From Syntrophaceae bacterium UBA5619 (GTDB taxonomy: Bacteria > Desulfobacterota > Syntrophia > Syntrophales > UBA5619), in assembly GCA_002424545.1 (NCBI GenBank), contig DIKL01000072.1:1-60152 (forward strand): DNA of 60,152 nucleotides, given 5' to 3'. The notes beneath the pieces were generated by a model. It searched no databases. It was not told the DNA's origin and was given only the letters and a program-made list of their open reading frames with translations. Position 1 is the first letter of the stretch. Every line of letters begins with the position of its first letter. Positions 24,567-33,279 of this stretch are shown here, in pieces. The translations under genes were made by a program, and so were the position numbers.

Positions 24567-26087
24567 CTATTTCCGGGTGATCGTTCCATCCCAGGTGCTG
24601 ACCTTGGTCTCTCTCTTCTCCTCTTCGCCAAACCAGCGGGTCGTCACGCACTTGGACTCGGTATAGAACGCGACGCCGTCCCGACCCATCACGTGCAGGT
24701 CGCCGAAGAACGAATCTTTGTGGCCGGCGAACGGGAAATAGGAGATCGGCACCGGAATGCCCACATTCACTCCGACCATGCCGCCGTGTGTGCGACGGAC
24801 GAATTCACGGGCGTAGTTGCCGTTCTGCGTGAAGATGCACGAACCGTTGGCAAAACGGCTTGCGTTCATGATGGCGAGCCCCTCTTCAAAATCCTTCACC
24901 CGCTTGATCGAGGTCACCGGGCCGAAGATCTCGCAATCGCCGACCGCCATCCCTTCCTTCACATGGTCGAAAATGGTGGGACCGACGAAATGGCCGTTTT
25001 CGAAGCCGGGAACCACAACATTGCGGCCATCCAGGATCAGCTTCGCCCCCTCGGCGACCCCCTTGTCAATCCATTCGATCACGGATTGCTTGTGCTCGGC
25101 TGAGACCACCGGCCCCAGCTCCGTCGCCTTATCGTAGGCGCAGCCTATCTTCCGGGTCTTCGCATATTTGAGCAAATAGCCGATGAACTCGTCGGCGCAG
25201 GCCTCCTCCACGCAGAGCGCCGGCAGCGCCATGCAGCGCATCCCCGCGCAGCCGAAGGTCGAGTTGATGATTCCGACCGCGGAGCGCTCCAGCGCCGCAT
25301 CACGCAAAACCAACCCGTGGTTCTTCGCCTCGCAGAGGCACTGCACCCTCTTGCCATGCGCCGCCGCGGTGGAATAGATGTGGAGACCCACGGAGGTGGA
25401 ACCGACATACGAAATCCCCTTGACATCCGGATGCTTCAGCAGCAGCTCCGCCTCGTTGCGGCTGCACGTCACCAGGTTTACGACTCCCGGCGGCATCCCG
25501 GCTTCGATCAGCAGCTCCAGGCAACGGCACGCCGTCTGCGGCGTCAGGCTCGCCGCCTTGAGGACAAAGGCGTTCCCCATCGTGATGCAGAGCGGGATCA
25601 TCCAGCCGAACGGGATCATGGCCGGGAAATTGAACGGAACGATCCCCGCGAAAACACCTACCGGCTCCCGGTACATGACCGTGTCGTGGCCGGTCGATAC
25701 ATTCATCAGGGCATCCCCCTGCATGAGCACAGGGCCGGCACAGGCCAGCTCCACCACCTCGATGACCTTCAGGATGTCCCCCTTGGCCTCATCCCAGTTC
25801 TTCCCCAGTTCCATGGAAACCGACATCGTCAGCTCATCCAGGTGATCGAAAAGAAGCTTGCGGAAGTTGAACATCACCTCCGTCCGGCTTTGTATCGGCC
25901 TGCCCGACCAGCCCGGGAAGGCCGCCTTCGCCGCCGTCACCGCGCTGTTGACCTCCTCCACCGTGCAGCAGGGCGCCTCCGCCATGACCTCTCCCGTGCT
26001 CGAGTTCGTCACCGGCATGTACTTCTTCGTCTTCGATTCCTTCCACTCGTTGTTGATGCAATACTTCAATTTTCTCGGTTTCGTCAT
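24567..26087 (-). CDS. mmsA: methylmalonate-semialdehyde dehydrogenase (CoA-acylating)
   Basis: A 506-residue aldehyde dehydrogenase of the MMSDH branch. The branch-typical segments are GVFAGIVPFNFPAMIPFGWM, NAFVLKAASLTPQTA, ISYVGSTSVG, the AKNH motif (here EAKNH) and the catalytic Cys in CAGMRCMAL (Cys285). MMSDH converts methylmalonate or malonate semialdehyde plus CoA and NAD to propionyl- or acetyl-CoA, as in valine, inositol and beta-alanine breakdown. A related acyl-CoA-forming role in fermentation is also possible. The start at 26087 has GGAGA eight bases upstream; another ATG is five codons earlier. A FadR-type regulator gene ends 17 bases upstream, on the same strand. Confidence 0.88.
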   Translation of the reverse strand: MTKPRKLKYCINNEWKESKTKKYMPVTNSSTGEVMAEAPCCTVEEVNSAVTAAKAAFPGWSGRPIQSRTEVMFNFRKLLFDHLDELTMSVSMELGKNWDEAKGDILKVIEVVELACAGPVLMQGDALMNVSTGHDTVMYREPVGVFAGIVPFNFPAMIPFGWMIPLCITMGNAFVLKAASLTPQTACRCLELLIEAGMPPGVVNLVTCSRNEAELLLKHPDVKGISYVGSTSVGLHIYSTAAAHGKRVQCLCEAKNHGLVLRDAALERSAVGIINSTFGCAGMRCMALPALCVEEACADEFIGYLLKYAKTRKIGCAYDKATELGPVVSAEHKQSVIEWIDKGVAEGAKLILDGRNVVVPGFENGHFVGPTIFDHVKEGMAVGDCEIFGPVTSIKRVKDFEEGLAIMNASRFANGSCIFTQNGNYAREFVRRTHGGMVGVNVGIPVPISYFPFAGHKDSFFGDLHVMGRDGVAFYTESKCVTTRWFGEEEKRETKVSTWDGTITRK

Positions 26088-26104
26088 GATTGAATTCTCC
26101 ATTT

Positions 26105-26899
26105 TTATTTGATTTGTATTGCCGATAACATGTCGTTTGTCATATTCGGTCTGTACGCAGGGGATCCGGTGGTTTTGGCAATGACATCGCCTGTCGCCAG
26201 AATATCCTGTATCAAGGTTTTCTGCGCTTCCGCGACATTCTTATCGATGATGTGTTTCGTAATATTATAGTGGTAGTCATCCATGGCCTGATAAAAATCT
26301 TCATCCAGTCCGATTTTCTTCTTCATGTCCTCGAGCAGGTTGTCGATAAAATCCATGATCAGAATGAGCATCGGATTTTGAGTTATGCGTGCGAGGTAAC
26401 GATGAAAACTGATCCCCTTAACCTTCTCTTGCGTGGGGTCCATCGCTCGCGATTCGCGAATGATCTTTTGCAAGTTGTTGATGTGGTCATCGGAAAGTTG
26501 GGAAATGACGATCCGCACAATGCAGGGTTCAAGCATGCAACGCACCATCGTAATATCATAAATTGAAACAGACTCGAACTTTAAAAAACCTTGAATGCTG
26601 TTGATCGTGGTCTTCATGTCCACCTGAGCGGCAAAAACACCGCCCATCAATCCCTTTCGAATCTCAATGATACCCATGGCCTCCAATACACGCAAAGCTT
26701 CACGCAGGGTAGCTTTGCTGACGCCGAAGGATTCCATCAATTCCTTTTCTGATCCTAATTTGTCGCCCGGGCTTAATTGTCCAGAGATAAAGATTTCCCT
26801 GATTTGCTGAATGATATCGTCCGATATTTTTAAATTCTGACGGCGTCTGAACAGACTACCGGCTGCGCTGTTGATCTTCTGCTTCTCAGGAGAGTTCAT
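26105..26899 (-). CDS. FadR/GntR-family transcriptional regulator
   Basis: A 264-residue regulator. Residues about 23-90 are a GntR winged helix (ISGQLSPGDKLGSEKELMES, then GVSKATLREALRVLEAMGII), and residues 105-250 an all-helical FCD effector domain with the usual metal/ligand His and Asp positions (MLEPCIVRIV, FHRYLARITQNPML, YHYNITKHI). FCD regulators respond to carboxylic acids. It is transcribed into mmsA and likely controls it. The upstream region is strongly AT-rich and probably contains its operator. Confidence 0.88.
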   Translation of the reverse strand: MNSPEKQKINSAAGSLFRRRQNLKISDDIIQQIREIFISGQLSPGDKLGSEKELMESFGVSKATLREALRVLEAMGIIEIRKGLMGGVFAAQVDMKTTINSIQGFLKFESVSIYDITMVRCMLEPCIVRIVISQLSDDHINNLQKIIRESRAMDPTQEKVKGISFHRYLARITQNPMLILIMDFIDNLLEDMKKKIGLDEDFYQAMDDYHYNITKHIIDKNVAEAQKTLIQDILATGDVIAKTTGSPAYRPNMTNDMLSAIQIK

Positions 26900-26973
26900 A
26901 AGATCACTCTAAACGCCAAAATGAGTCTTGCAGTCTTTATCTGCAAGATTGGATGAGATAAGTCAAGCACTTT

Positions 26974-27001
26974 TTATTATACTTTAATAATATTATAATA
27001 A
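26974..27001. promoter_or_regulatory. AT-rich inverted repeat upstream of the FadR-type gene
   Basis: TTATTATA (26974-26981) and TATAATAA (26994-27001) form 8-bp arms with a 12-base spacer, 75-100 bases upstream of the regulator start. In this AT-rich stretch (26930-27050) such repeats arise easily by chance, so an operator role is only a guess. The rest of the 26900-27221 gap shows no supportable gene. Confidence 0.25.
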
Positions 27002-27221
27002 TTCATAAATTTCAATATATATAACATGACAATTACTCCGACAAACGCGACCAGAAAAGATATTACAATGCCGCGACCAACAAAATCCCGGTTACCCTGG
27101 TATTTATCCTGCTGTTGCGTTATCATCAAACCTGATCCCCTCCATGTTCATTTGGTCGTCCGGCCGGCGGACGCTTTCCGGCAGCGGGCTCAGACAACTC
27201 CGGGGGACACAGGAGCGGAAA

Positions 27222-28100
27222 GTGATCATGAAATCATTCCTCACCGACTCGACCAAACATTTGCGGTCCTCCCTGGTCAGACGCGGTTGCGCCATCGGGC
27301 GATACAAATCCTCCGTTTTTGCCGACGGGGAGCGTAGATACCGGCTGCGGGAAGACGTAACGGGCCAATCCGTCGCGATCATCGCCTCCGTCCTTCCCGC
27401 TCCCGAATCGCTGTTCGACCTGCTGGCTCTCCATCGACTTCTCCGGGAAAACGGCGGCGGCGCAATCTCGCTGATCGTTCCCTACCTCGGATATGCGCGG
27501 CAAGACCGCTGCGGGAAAAAAGGAGAGGCCCGCATCGGCATCATGGTTGCCGAACTCCTTCGGCGGACCAGGGCGGTAAACCTGATCGTCTGCGACCTTC
27601 ACAGCGAGCGCGTTCGCAAGGCGCTTGGCCCGTCCGTTAGGGAATTGTCCGCCCTGCCGTTGTTTGCCGAAGCGGTCGCAAAACGCCCCCCCGAGGTGAT
27701 CGTGGCGCCGGACGCGGGCTCCGTCCCGCGGGCTCGGCGACTTGCGGAGCTTCTGACGCCCCTTCCGGAGGTTGCGGTGATCGACAAGTTCCGTCCCCGA
27801 CCCAACGTCGCCGTCGCGAGACATCTCCGGGGAAACGTTCGGGGAAAGAATGTCCTCATCGTCGATGATATGATCGATACGGGCGGAACGTTCGTCGAAG
27901 CGGTCAAACTCATGATCGAAAACGGCGCCGCAGCCATCCGTATCGCCGCCACGCACGGCATTTTTTCCAATGCGGCCGGGGAACGCCTGTCGCAACTGCC
28001 CATCGACGAAATCCTGGTCACGAACACGCTGCCGCAGGTGCGCCGGGCCAAAATGCGCTGCCTCGATATCGTCCCGCTCTTTCTTCAAAACCTGATCTGA
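27222..28100 (+). CDS. ribose-phosphate pyrophosphokinase family protein
   Basis: A 292-residue PRPP-synthetase-like protein. The N-terminal FADGERRYRLRE, the Arg-loop IVPYLGYARQDR, DLHSERV and the PRPP-binding loop LIVDDMIDTGGTF (about 212-224) follow the family order. It is shorter than standard bacterial Prs (about 310-320) and diverges in the flexible loop, so it may be a secondary or specialised PRPP synthetase rather than the housekeeping one. It would make PRPP from ribose 5-phosphate and ATP. The GTG at 22 of line 27201 (27222) has AGGAG six bases upstream and is preferred over ATG 27228. Confidence 0.8.
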   Translation: MIMKSFLTDSTKHLRSSLVRRGCAIGRYKSSVFADGERRYRLREDVTGQSVAIIASVLPAPESLFDLLALHRLLRENGGGAISLIVPYLGYARQDRCGKKGEARIGIMVAELLRRTRAVNLIVCDLHSERVRKALGPSVRELSALPLFAEAVAKRPPEVIVAPDAGSVPRARRLAELLTPLPEVAVIDKFRPRPNVAVARHLRGNVRGKNVLIVDDMIDTGGTFVEAVKLMIENGAAAIRIAATHGIFSNAAGERLSQLPIDEILVTNTLPQVRRAKMRCLDIVPLFLQNLI

Positions 28101-28239
28101 TGCGCACGGCCTGTTCGTCCCTCCGGTAATGCTTCGGACGCATATCCGCATGGCAAAGCCGGCGGAATTCTGTTATCAATAGGCCGGTATTCTTGGAAAA
28201 TGGAGTAGAATAATCCTTGCCTGATCGGGAGAGTCCATC

Positions 28240-29457
28240 ATGCCTGAAGAAGATATTGCAAAACTGAAAATTGAAAAGTCGGAGATGATCGTCAAGGCCA
28301 GACGCAGCCGGAAGCCTCTGGTGATCGCGCTCATTGCGCTGCTGCTTTTGATTGCCGGCGGCCTCTACTTCGGCGGCATCCTCGTCCCGGCCATTTCCGT
28401 CGATGTGACGACCATCTCCCCGTTTTACCCCTCACAGTCGGTCTCCCTGTTGAACGCCAGCGGCTACATCGTCGCCCAGCGGAAAGCCGCCGTGGCTTCC
28501 AAGGTGACGGGTCGTTTGGTGGCGCTGATGGTGGAGGAGGGAAGCAAGATCAAGCAGGGACAGATCATCGCCCGCATGGAAAATATCGACGTCTCCGCGG
28601 TCCGAGACCAGGCCGCGGCCAACCGGAACACCTCCCGCGCCAACCTGGAACAGGCCAAGGCGGACAGGGACAATGCCCAGCGGGAATATGAACGATACAA
28701 AAGGCTGGTGGCCAACGGCTACGTGTCCCGGTCCGCGTATGAAACGGTGGAAACGCGGTATCAAAGGGCCGTTGAAGGGGTAAAGGCGCTGGAAGCGGCC
28801 GTTCAGGCCGGAGATGCCGCGCTGAAAACGGCCGAGGCGAGTCTGGACTATACGCTGATCCGCGCCCCCTTCGATGGCGTCGTTTTGACCAAAAACGCGG
28901 ACGTCGGCGACATCGTCACCCCCATCGGGGCCGCCGCCAACGCCAAGGCCGCCGTCGTGACGATCGCCGACATGAACTCCCTGCAGGTGGAGGCGGACGT
29001 CTCGGAAACGAGCATCACGACAATCCGGGTCGGCCAGCCCTGCGATATCCAGTTGGACGCGTTGCCGAACATGCGGTTCCGCGGGGAAGTCCACGCCGTT
29101 GTGCCGACGGTGGACCGCAGCAAGGCCACCGTTTTGGTCAAGGTCCGCTTTCTGGACAAGGACCCCCGGATGCTGCCGGACATGAGCGCCAAAGTCTCCT
29201 TTCTCTCGCGCAGGCTCTCCCCCGAAGAGATGAAGCCGCGTCTCGCGGCCAGTCGGTCCGCCCTGATCGACCGAAAAGGCGGAACATTCGCGTATCTTCT
29301 CGAGGGAAACCGGGTCCGGCAGACGCCGGTCCGGATCGGGGCGACGTTTGGCGATATGGTGGAGATCGTTTCGGGACTGAAAGAGGGAGACCGTGTCGTC
29401 GTTACCCCCCCGAAGGGACTGAAGGATGGATCGCGGATCAAAATCGCCGAACGTTGA
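28240..29457 (+). CDS. periplasmic adaptor (membrane-fusion) protein of a tripartite efflux pump
   Basis: A 405-residue MFP/HlyD-type adaptor. One N-terminal transmembrane helix (about 24-46) anchors it to the inner membrane. It is followed by the first lipoyl half (ASGYIVAQRKAAVASKVTGRL), an alpha-hairpin (about 120-200, rich in Ala, Arg and Glu), the second lipoyl half (YTLIRAPFDGVVL), then beta-barrel and membrane-proximal domains. Adaptors of this type work with MacB-like ABC ATPase and FtsX-type permeases. The expected partners exist but start at 42574, 13 kb away, separated by a helicase-methylase island. It is therefore probably the first gene of a split operon and may be cut off from its partners transcriptionally. 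Confidence 0.87.
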   Translation: MPEEDIAKLKIEKSEMIVKARRSRKPLVIALIALLLLIAGGLYFGGILVPAISVDVTTISPFYPSQSVSLLNASGYIVAQRKAAVASKVTGRLVALMVEEGSKIKQGQIIARMENIDVSAVRDQAAANRNTSRANLEQAKADRDNAQREYERYKRLVANGYVSRSAYETVETRYQRAVEGVKALEAAVQAGDAALKTAEASLDYTLIRAPFDGVVLTKNADVGDIVTPIGAAANAKAAVVTIADMNSLQVEADVSETSITTIRVGQPCDIQLDALPNMRFRGEVHAVVPTVDRSKATVLVKVRFLDKDPRMLPDMSAKVSFLSRRLSPEEMKPRLAASRSALIDRKGGTFAYLLEGNRVRQTPVRIGATFGDMVEIVSGLKEGDRVVVTPPKGLKDGSRIKIAER

Positions 29458-29488
29458 GCGCCCCCTTCCGGGCCCCTCCCCCTTTGCC

Positions 29489-29593
29489 GTTGATTACATC
29501 GTTATCGGCGATGAAGATGTGGTGATCCTGAAGCGCTATAAAGATATCGTCATCTCGAATTCCCGAAACTTTGAAACTCTTTCTGCAGACTGA
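29489..29593 (+). pseudogene. 3' fragment of a PIN-domain toxin gene
   Basis: The reading VDYIVIGDEDVVILKRYKDI and about 13 further residues to TGA matches the C-terminal end of COG1569-type PIN toxins (ADYIVTGDKDLL...L..F..I.I..PREF pattern, from memory). The N-terminal about 100 residues and the start are missing; the region upstream is a C-rich non-coding run. It lies exactly at the left junction of the inserted island. Confidence 0.5.
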
Positions 29594-29658
29594 CGAGGCT
29601 TGAATATTTGAATCTATAAGGGAAGATACACACGACCTACAACCATTCAGGGACCCGA

Positions 29659-32600
29659 ATGATGCGACTCGAAGACCTTCAACCAAACGCCGCGGTACGT
29701 GGTGTCCTTCCGGATTGCCTCGTCACTGTCATCAGCGTGCAGTGGTTTGGTTCGGAGGCCCTCGAACTTACCTACAAGACGCCAGCCGGCAAGGTGGCCA
29801 ACGAACTGCTTTATCGGCACGACGAGCCCCGACTCGATCTCGTGGAGCAGGGCCGCCCCTGGAGTTTCGACGGCGACGGTGCCCTGTTCCGCCTGGTCTC
29901 CGAAGCACATCGCATCCGCCTTGCGCACCTCTTCGATCCGGTGCTCGCCGTCCATACCTCTATTGTTGATCCGCTGCCGCACCAGATTACGGCCGTTTAC
30001 GAGGCTATGCTGCCGCGTCAACCTTTGCGCTTTCTGCTTGCCGACGATCCCGGCGCCGGAAAGACGATCATGGCGGGTTTGCTCATCAAAGAACTGATCG
30101 CCCGTGGCGATTTGCAACGTTGTCTCGTCGTCTGTCCGGGCAGCCTTGCGGAGCAATGGCAGGATGAGCTCTATCGCCGTTTCCATCTTCCCTTCGAAAT
30201 CCTCACCAACGACAAGATCGAATCCGCTCGCACCGGCAACTGGTTTCTCGAAACCAATCTCGTCATTGCCCGGCTGGATAAGCTCTCTCGCAATGAGGAT
30301 GTACAGCAAAAGCTTCAGACTCCGGATTGCCGTTGGGACCTTGTGGTCTGTGACGAGGCGCACAAGATGTCCGCGACGGTTTTCGGCGCCGAGACGAAAT
30401 TTACCAAACGCTACCGGCTCGGCCAGCTTCTCTCGACCATCACGCGGCACTTCCTGCTGATGACGGCGACGCCTCACAACGGCAAGGAAGCAGATTTTCA
30501 GCTCTTCATGGCGCTCCTCGATGGCGACCGTTTCGAGGGCCGCTTCCGCGACGGGGTGCACGTGGCCGACGTCTCGGACCTGATGCGCCGGATGGTGAAG
30601 GAAAACCTCCTTAAGTTCGACGGCACGCCGCTGTTTCCGGAGCGCATCGCGTACACCGTACCCTACAAGCTCTCGGAGGCCGAAGCCCAGCTCTACAAAG
30701 CGGTCACCGAATATGTGCGCCAGGAGTTCAACCGGGCCGAAGCACTTGCGAATGATAAGCGCGCTGGAACCGTCGGCTTCGCACTCACCATTCTGCAGCG
30801 GCGGCTCGCTTCATCGCCCGAGGCGATCTACCAATCGTTGCGTCGACGTCGTGAAAGGCTGGAAAGCAGACTGCGCGAGATGGAAGTGCTCCAGCGCGGA
30901 GGTCGGACCGCACCAATCCTTACGGCCGACCTTCCGATCTTGGACGCCGAGGACGTCGAAGATCTCGAAGATGCGCCGGACAACGAGGTCAAGGCCGTCG
31001 AGGAGGAGATTCTCGATCAGGCGACCGCGGCGCGGACCATTGCCGAGTTGAAGGCAGAGATCGAGACTCTGAAAGGCCTGGAGTCACTGGCGCTCGGGGT
31101 CCGTCGCAGCGGAACGGACACCAAGTGGCGTGAGCTTTCCACCCTCCTGGGTGAGATCTTCACCACGGCCGCCATCTCCAGCCCCGTAGCCGAAGCGATC
31201 AAACCTTACGGCGCCGGTGCGATTCCCCGGCCCACACCTTCCCTGCACCAGAAGCTCGTTATCTTCACAGAACACCGCGACACCCTGAATTATCTTGAGT
31301 CCCGCATCACCACGCTGCTTGGCCGCAGTGAGGCGGTGGTCATCATTCACGGCGGCATGGGCCGCGAGGAGCGCATGAAGGCGCAGGAATCGTTCAAGCA
31401 CGACCCTGAAGTGCAGGTGTTGCTGGCGACGGACGCCGCCGGCGAGGGTATCAATCTCCAGCGCGCACACTTGATGGTGAACTATGACCTGCCGTGGAAC
31501 CCCAATCGCATCGAGCAGCGTTTCGGGCGTATCCACCGCATCGGCCAGACCGAAGTATGCCATCTCTGGAACCTGGTGGCCGAAGAAACCCGTGAGGGCG
31601 ACGTTTATCGCAAGCTCCTGGAGAAACTGGAGCAAGCCCGCGAAGCCCTCGGAGGTCAGGTATTCGACGTGCTCGGCAAGTTCCAGTTCGAAGGCAAACT
31701 GCTGCGGGATCTTCTGATCGAGGCCATCCGTTACGGTGATCAGCCTGAAGTACGCGCCCGCCTTACTACGGTCGTAGAGCAGGCGCTCGACCGCGACCAT
31801 TTCCAGGAACTGCTCGAAGAGCACGCCCTTGCCCACGACGCCATGGACGCGAGCCGCGTCCAACGCATCCGAAAAGATATGGAACGGGCGGAGGCCCGCC
31901 GCCTGCAGCCGCACTATATCGAGTCTTTTTTCCTTGAAGCCTTCCGCTATTTGGGAGGATCGGCGAGACAGCGGGAGCCGCGCCGCTACGAGATCACCCA
32001 TGTCCCGGCCCCGGTGCGCAACCGCGACCGCCTGATCGGTATCGGCGAGCCGGTGCTGCCGCGTTATGAACGCATTGCCTTCGAGAAGCTGCTGGTGGCG
32101 CCGCAAGGTCAGCCGCTGGCTGCTTTCGTATGTCCTGGTCATCCGCTGCTCGACTCGGTCATCGACCTTACCCTCGAACGCCACCGCGATCTCCTGAGAC
32201 GCGGCGCCGTGCTGGTGGATGAACGCGACTCAGGTACCCAGCCGCGCGTGATGTTCTATCTGGAACATGCAATCCAGGACGCAAGCCTTACGCGCTCGGG
32301 AGAGCGCCGCGTCGTCTCCAGGCGGATGCTCTATGTCGAGCTCGACGCCGCCGGCGTCACGCGCCACGTGAACTATGCCCCCTATCTCGATTACCGCCCC
32401 CTGGCCAAGGACGAGCCAGGTGTGGAGGCGATTCTCGAACGGCCCGAGTGCGCCTGGATTACCCGCGACCTGGAAAAGAAGGCCCAGGGCCATGCGGTCG
32501 TGAATGTTGTTCCCGAACACCTGGAGGAGGTGCGCGGTCCCAAACTTGCCCTGATTGCCAAGACCGAGGCGGCGGTCAAGGAGCGGCTCACCAAGGAGAT

Positions 32601-33240
32601 TACCTACTGGGATCATCGCGCTGAGGAACTCAAGCTCCAGGAACAGGCCGGCAGGACAGGCAACCGGCTCAATTCAGGTGAGGCGCGCAAACGGGCCGAT
32701 CTGCTTCAGGGCCGATTGCAGAAGCGTCTCGAAGACTTGAAACTGGAGGCGCAGATTTCACCACTGCCGCCGGTGGTCCTGGGCGGTATGCTGGTGGTGC
32801 CCATGGGCCTGCTCCTGGCCATGAAGGGGCAGACGCCCGCCATTTCTGTCACGCCAGCCGATACGCAGGCCAGTGCGGCGCGGGCCCGGGCCGTCGTCAT
32901 GGAGGTCGAGCGGCGCCTCGGCTTCGAACCGACCGACCGCGAAACTGAAAAGCTTGGCTACGACATCGAGAGTGCCGTACCGGGTTCCGGAAAATTGCGC
33001 TTCATCGAGGTGAAAGGCCGCGTCACCGGCGCGCCGACGATCACGGTGACCCGCAACGAAATCCTCTACTCGCTCAACAAACCCGAGGACTTCATCCTCG
33101 CCATCGTAGAATTCCTCGATGGCGATTCACACCGTGTCCACTACATGAGGCAGCCCTTCCAACGCGAGCCGGACTTCGGCGTGACAAGCGTCAACTATGA
33201 TTTCGCCGATCTGCTTTCGCGGGCAGGGCTACCCTCATAA
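29659..33240 (+). CDS. SNF2-family helicase with C-terminal DUF3883-like domain
   Basis: An 1193-residue protein. Residues about 100-640 are a SNF2/RapA-like helicase: PHQITAVYEAML, Walker A DDPGAGKTIMAG (129-140), DEAH (232-235), MTATPHNGK, then the C lobe with VIFTEHRDTL, TDAAGEGINLQ and RIEQRFGRIHRIGQ (about 616-630). A long helical middle region follows. Residues about 1080-1190 are a DUF3883-like domain with GYDIES and LRFIEVKG, a D...ExK arrangement resembling PD-(D/E)XK nucleases. It likely remodels or translocates on DNA and may cleave it. The helicase-plus-DUF3883 architecture is that of DISARM DrmD-like and related defence helicases. It is first in the five-gene island. Confidence 0.88.
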   Translation: MMRLEDLQPNAAVRGVLPDCLVTVISVQWFGSEALELTYKTPAGKVANELLYRHDEPRLDLVEQGRPWSFDGDGALFRLVSEAHRIRLAHLFDPVLAVHTSIVDPLPHQITAVYEAMLPRQPLRFLLADDPGAGKTIMAGLLIKELIARGDLQRCLVVCPGSLAEQWQDELYRRFHLPFEILTNDKIESARTGNWFLETNLVIARLDKLSRNEDVQQKLQTPDCRWDLVVCDEAHKMSATVFGAETKFTKRYRLGQLLSTITRHFLLMTATPHNGKEADFQLFMALLDGDRFEGRFRDGVHVADVSDLMRRMVKENLLKFDGTPLFPERIAYTVPYKLSEAEAQLYKAVTEYVRQEFNRAEALANDKRAGTVGFALTILQRRLASSPEAIYQSLRRRRERLESRLREMEVLQRGGRTAPILTADLPILDAEDVEDLEDAPDNEVKAVEEEILDQATAARTIAELKAEIETLKGLESLALGVRRSGTDTKWRELSTLLGEIFTTAAISSPVAEAIKPYGAGAIPRPTPSLHQKLVIFTEHRDTLNYLESRITTLLGRSEAVVIIHGGMGREERMKAQESFKHDPEVQVLLATDAAGEGINLQRAHLMVNYDLPWNPNRIEQRFGRIHRIGQTEVCHLWNLVAEETREGDVYRKLLEKLEQAREALGGQVFDVLGKFQFEGKLLRDLLIEAIRYGDQPEVRARLTTVVEQALDRDHFQELLEEHALAHDAMDASRVQRIRKDMERAEARRLQPHYIESFFLEAFRYLGGSARQREPRRYEITHVPAPVRNRDRLIGIGEPVLPRYERIAFEKLLVAPQGQPLAAFVCPGHPLLDSVIDLTLERHRDLLRRGAVLVDERDSGTQPRVMFYLEHAIQDASLTRSGERRVVSRRMLYVELDAAGVTRHVNYAPYLDYRPLAKDEPGVEAILERPECAWITRDLEKKAQGHAVVNVVPEHLEEVRGPKLALIAKTEAAVKERLTKEITYWDHRAEELKLQEQAGRTGNRLNSGEARKRADLLQGRLQKRLEDLKLEAQISPLPPVVLGGMLVVPMGLLLAMKGQTPAISVTPADTQASAARARAVVMEVERRLGFEPTDRETEKLGYDIESAVPGSGKLRFIEVKGRVTGAPTITVTRNEILYSLNKPEDFILAIVEFLDGDSHRVHYMRQPFQREPDFGVTSVNYDFADLLSRAGLPS

Positions 33241-33244
33241 TTTC

Positions 33245-33272
33245 TTGCAAAATCCTTGTGAATGGATATAAT
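33245..33272 (+). promoter_or_regulatory. promoter TTGCAA-16-TATAAT before AAA/DUF4143 gene
   Basis: TTGCAA (33245-33250) and a perfect TATAAT (33267-33272) with a 16-base spacer lie directly upstream of the ATG at 33280. Transcription would start at about 33279-33280, so the message would have essentially no leader. Confidence 0.55.
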
Positions 33273-33279
33273 TCACGCC

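Noticed and set aside
27026..27337. 103-codon frame upstream of the PRPP-synthetase-like gene
   Set aside because: It overlaps the well-supported gene starting at 27222 in another frame and has no ribosome site or family features.
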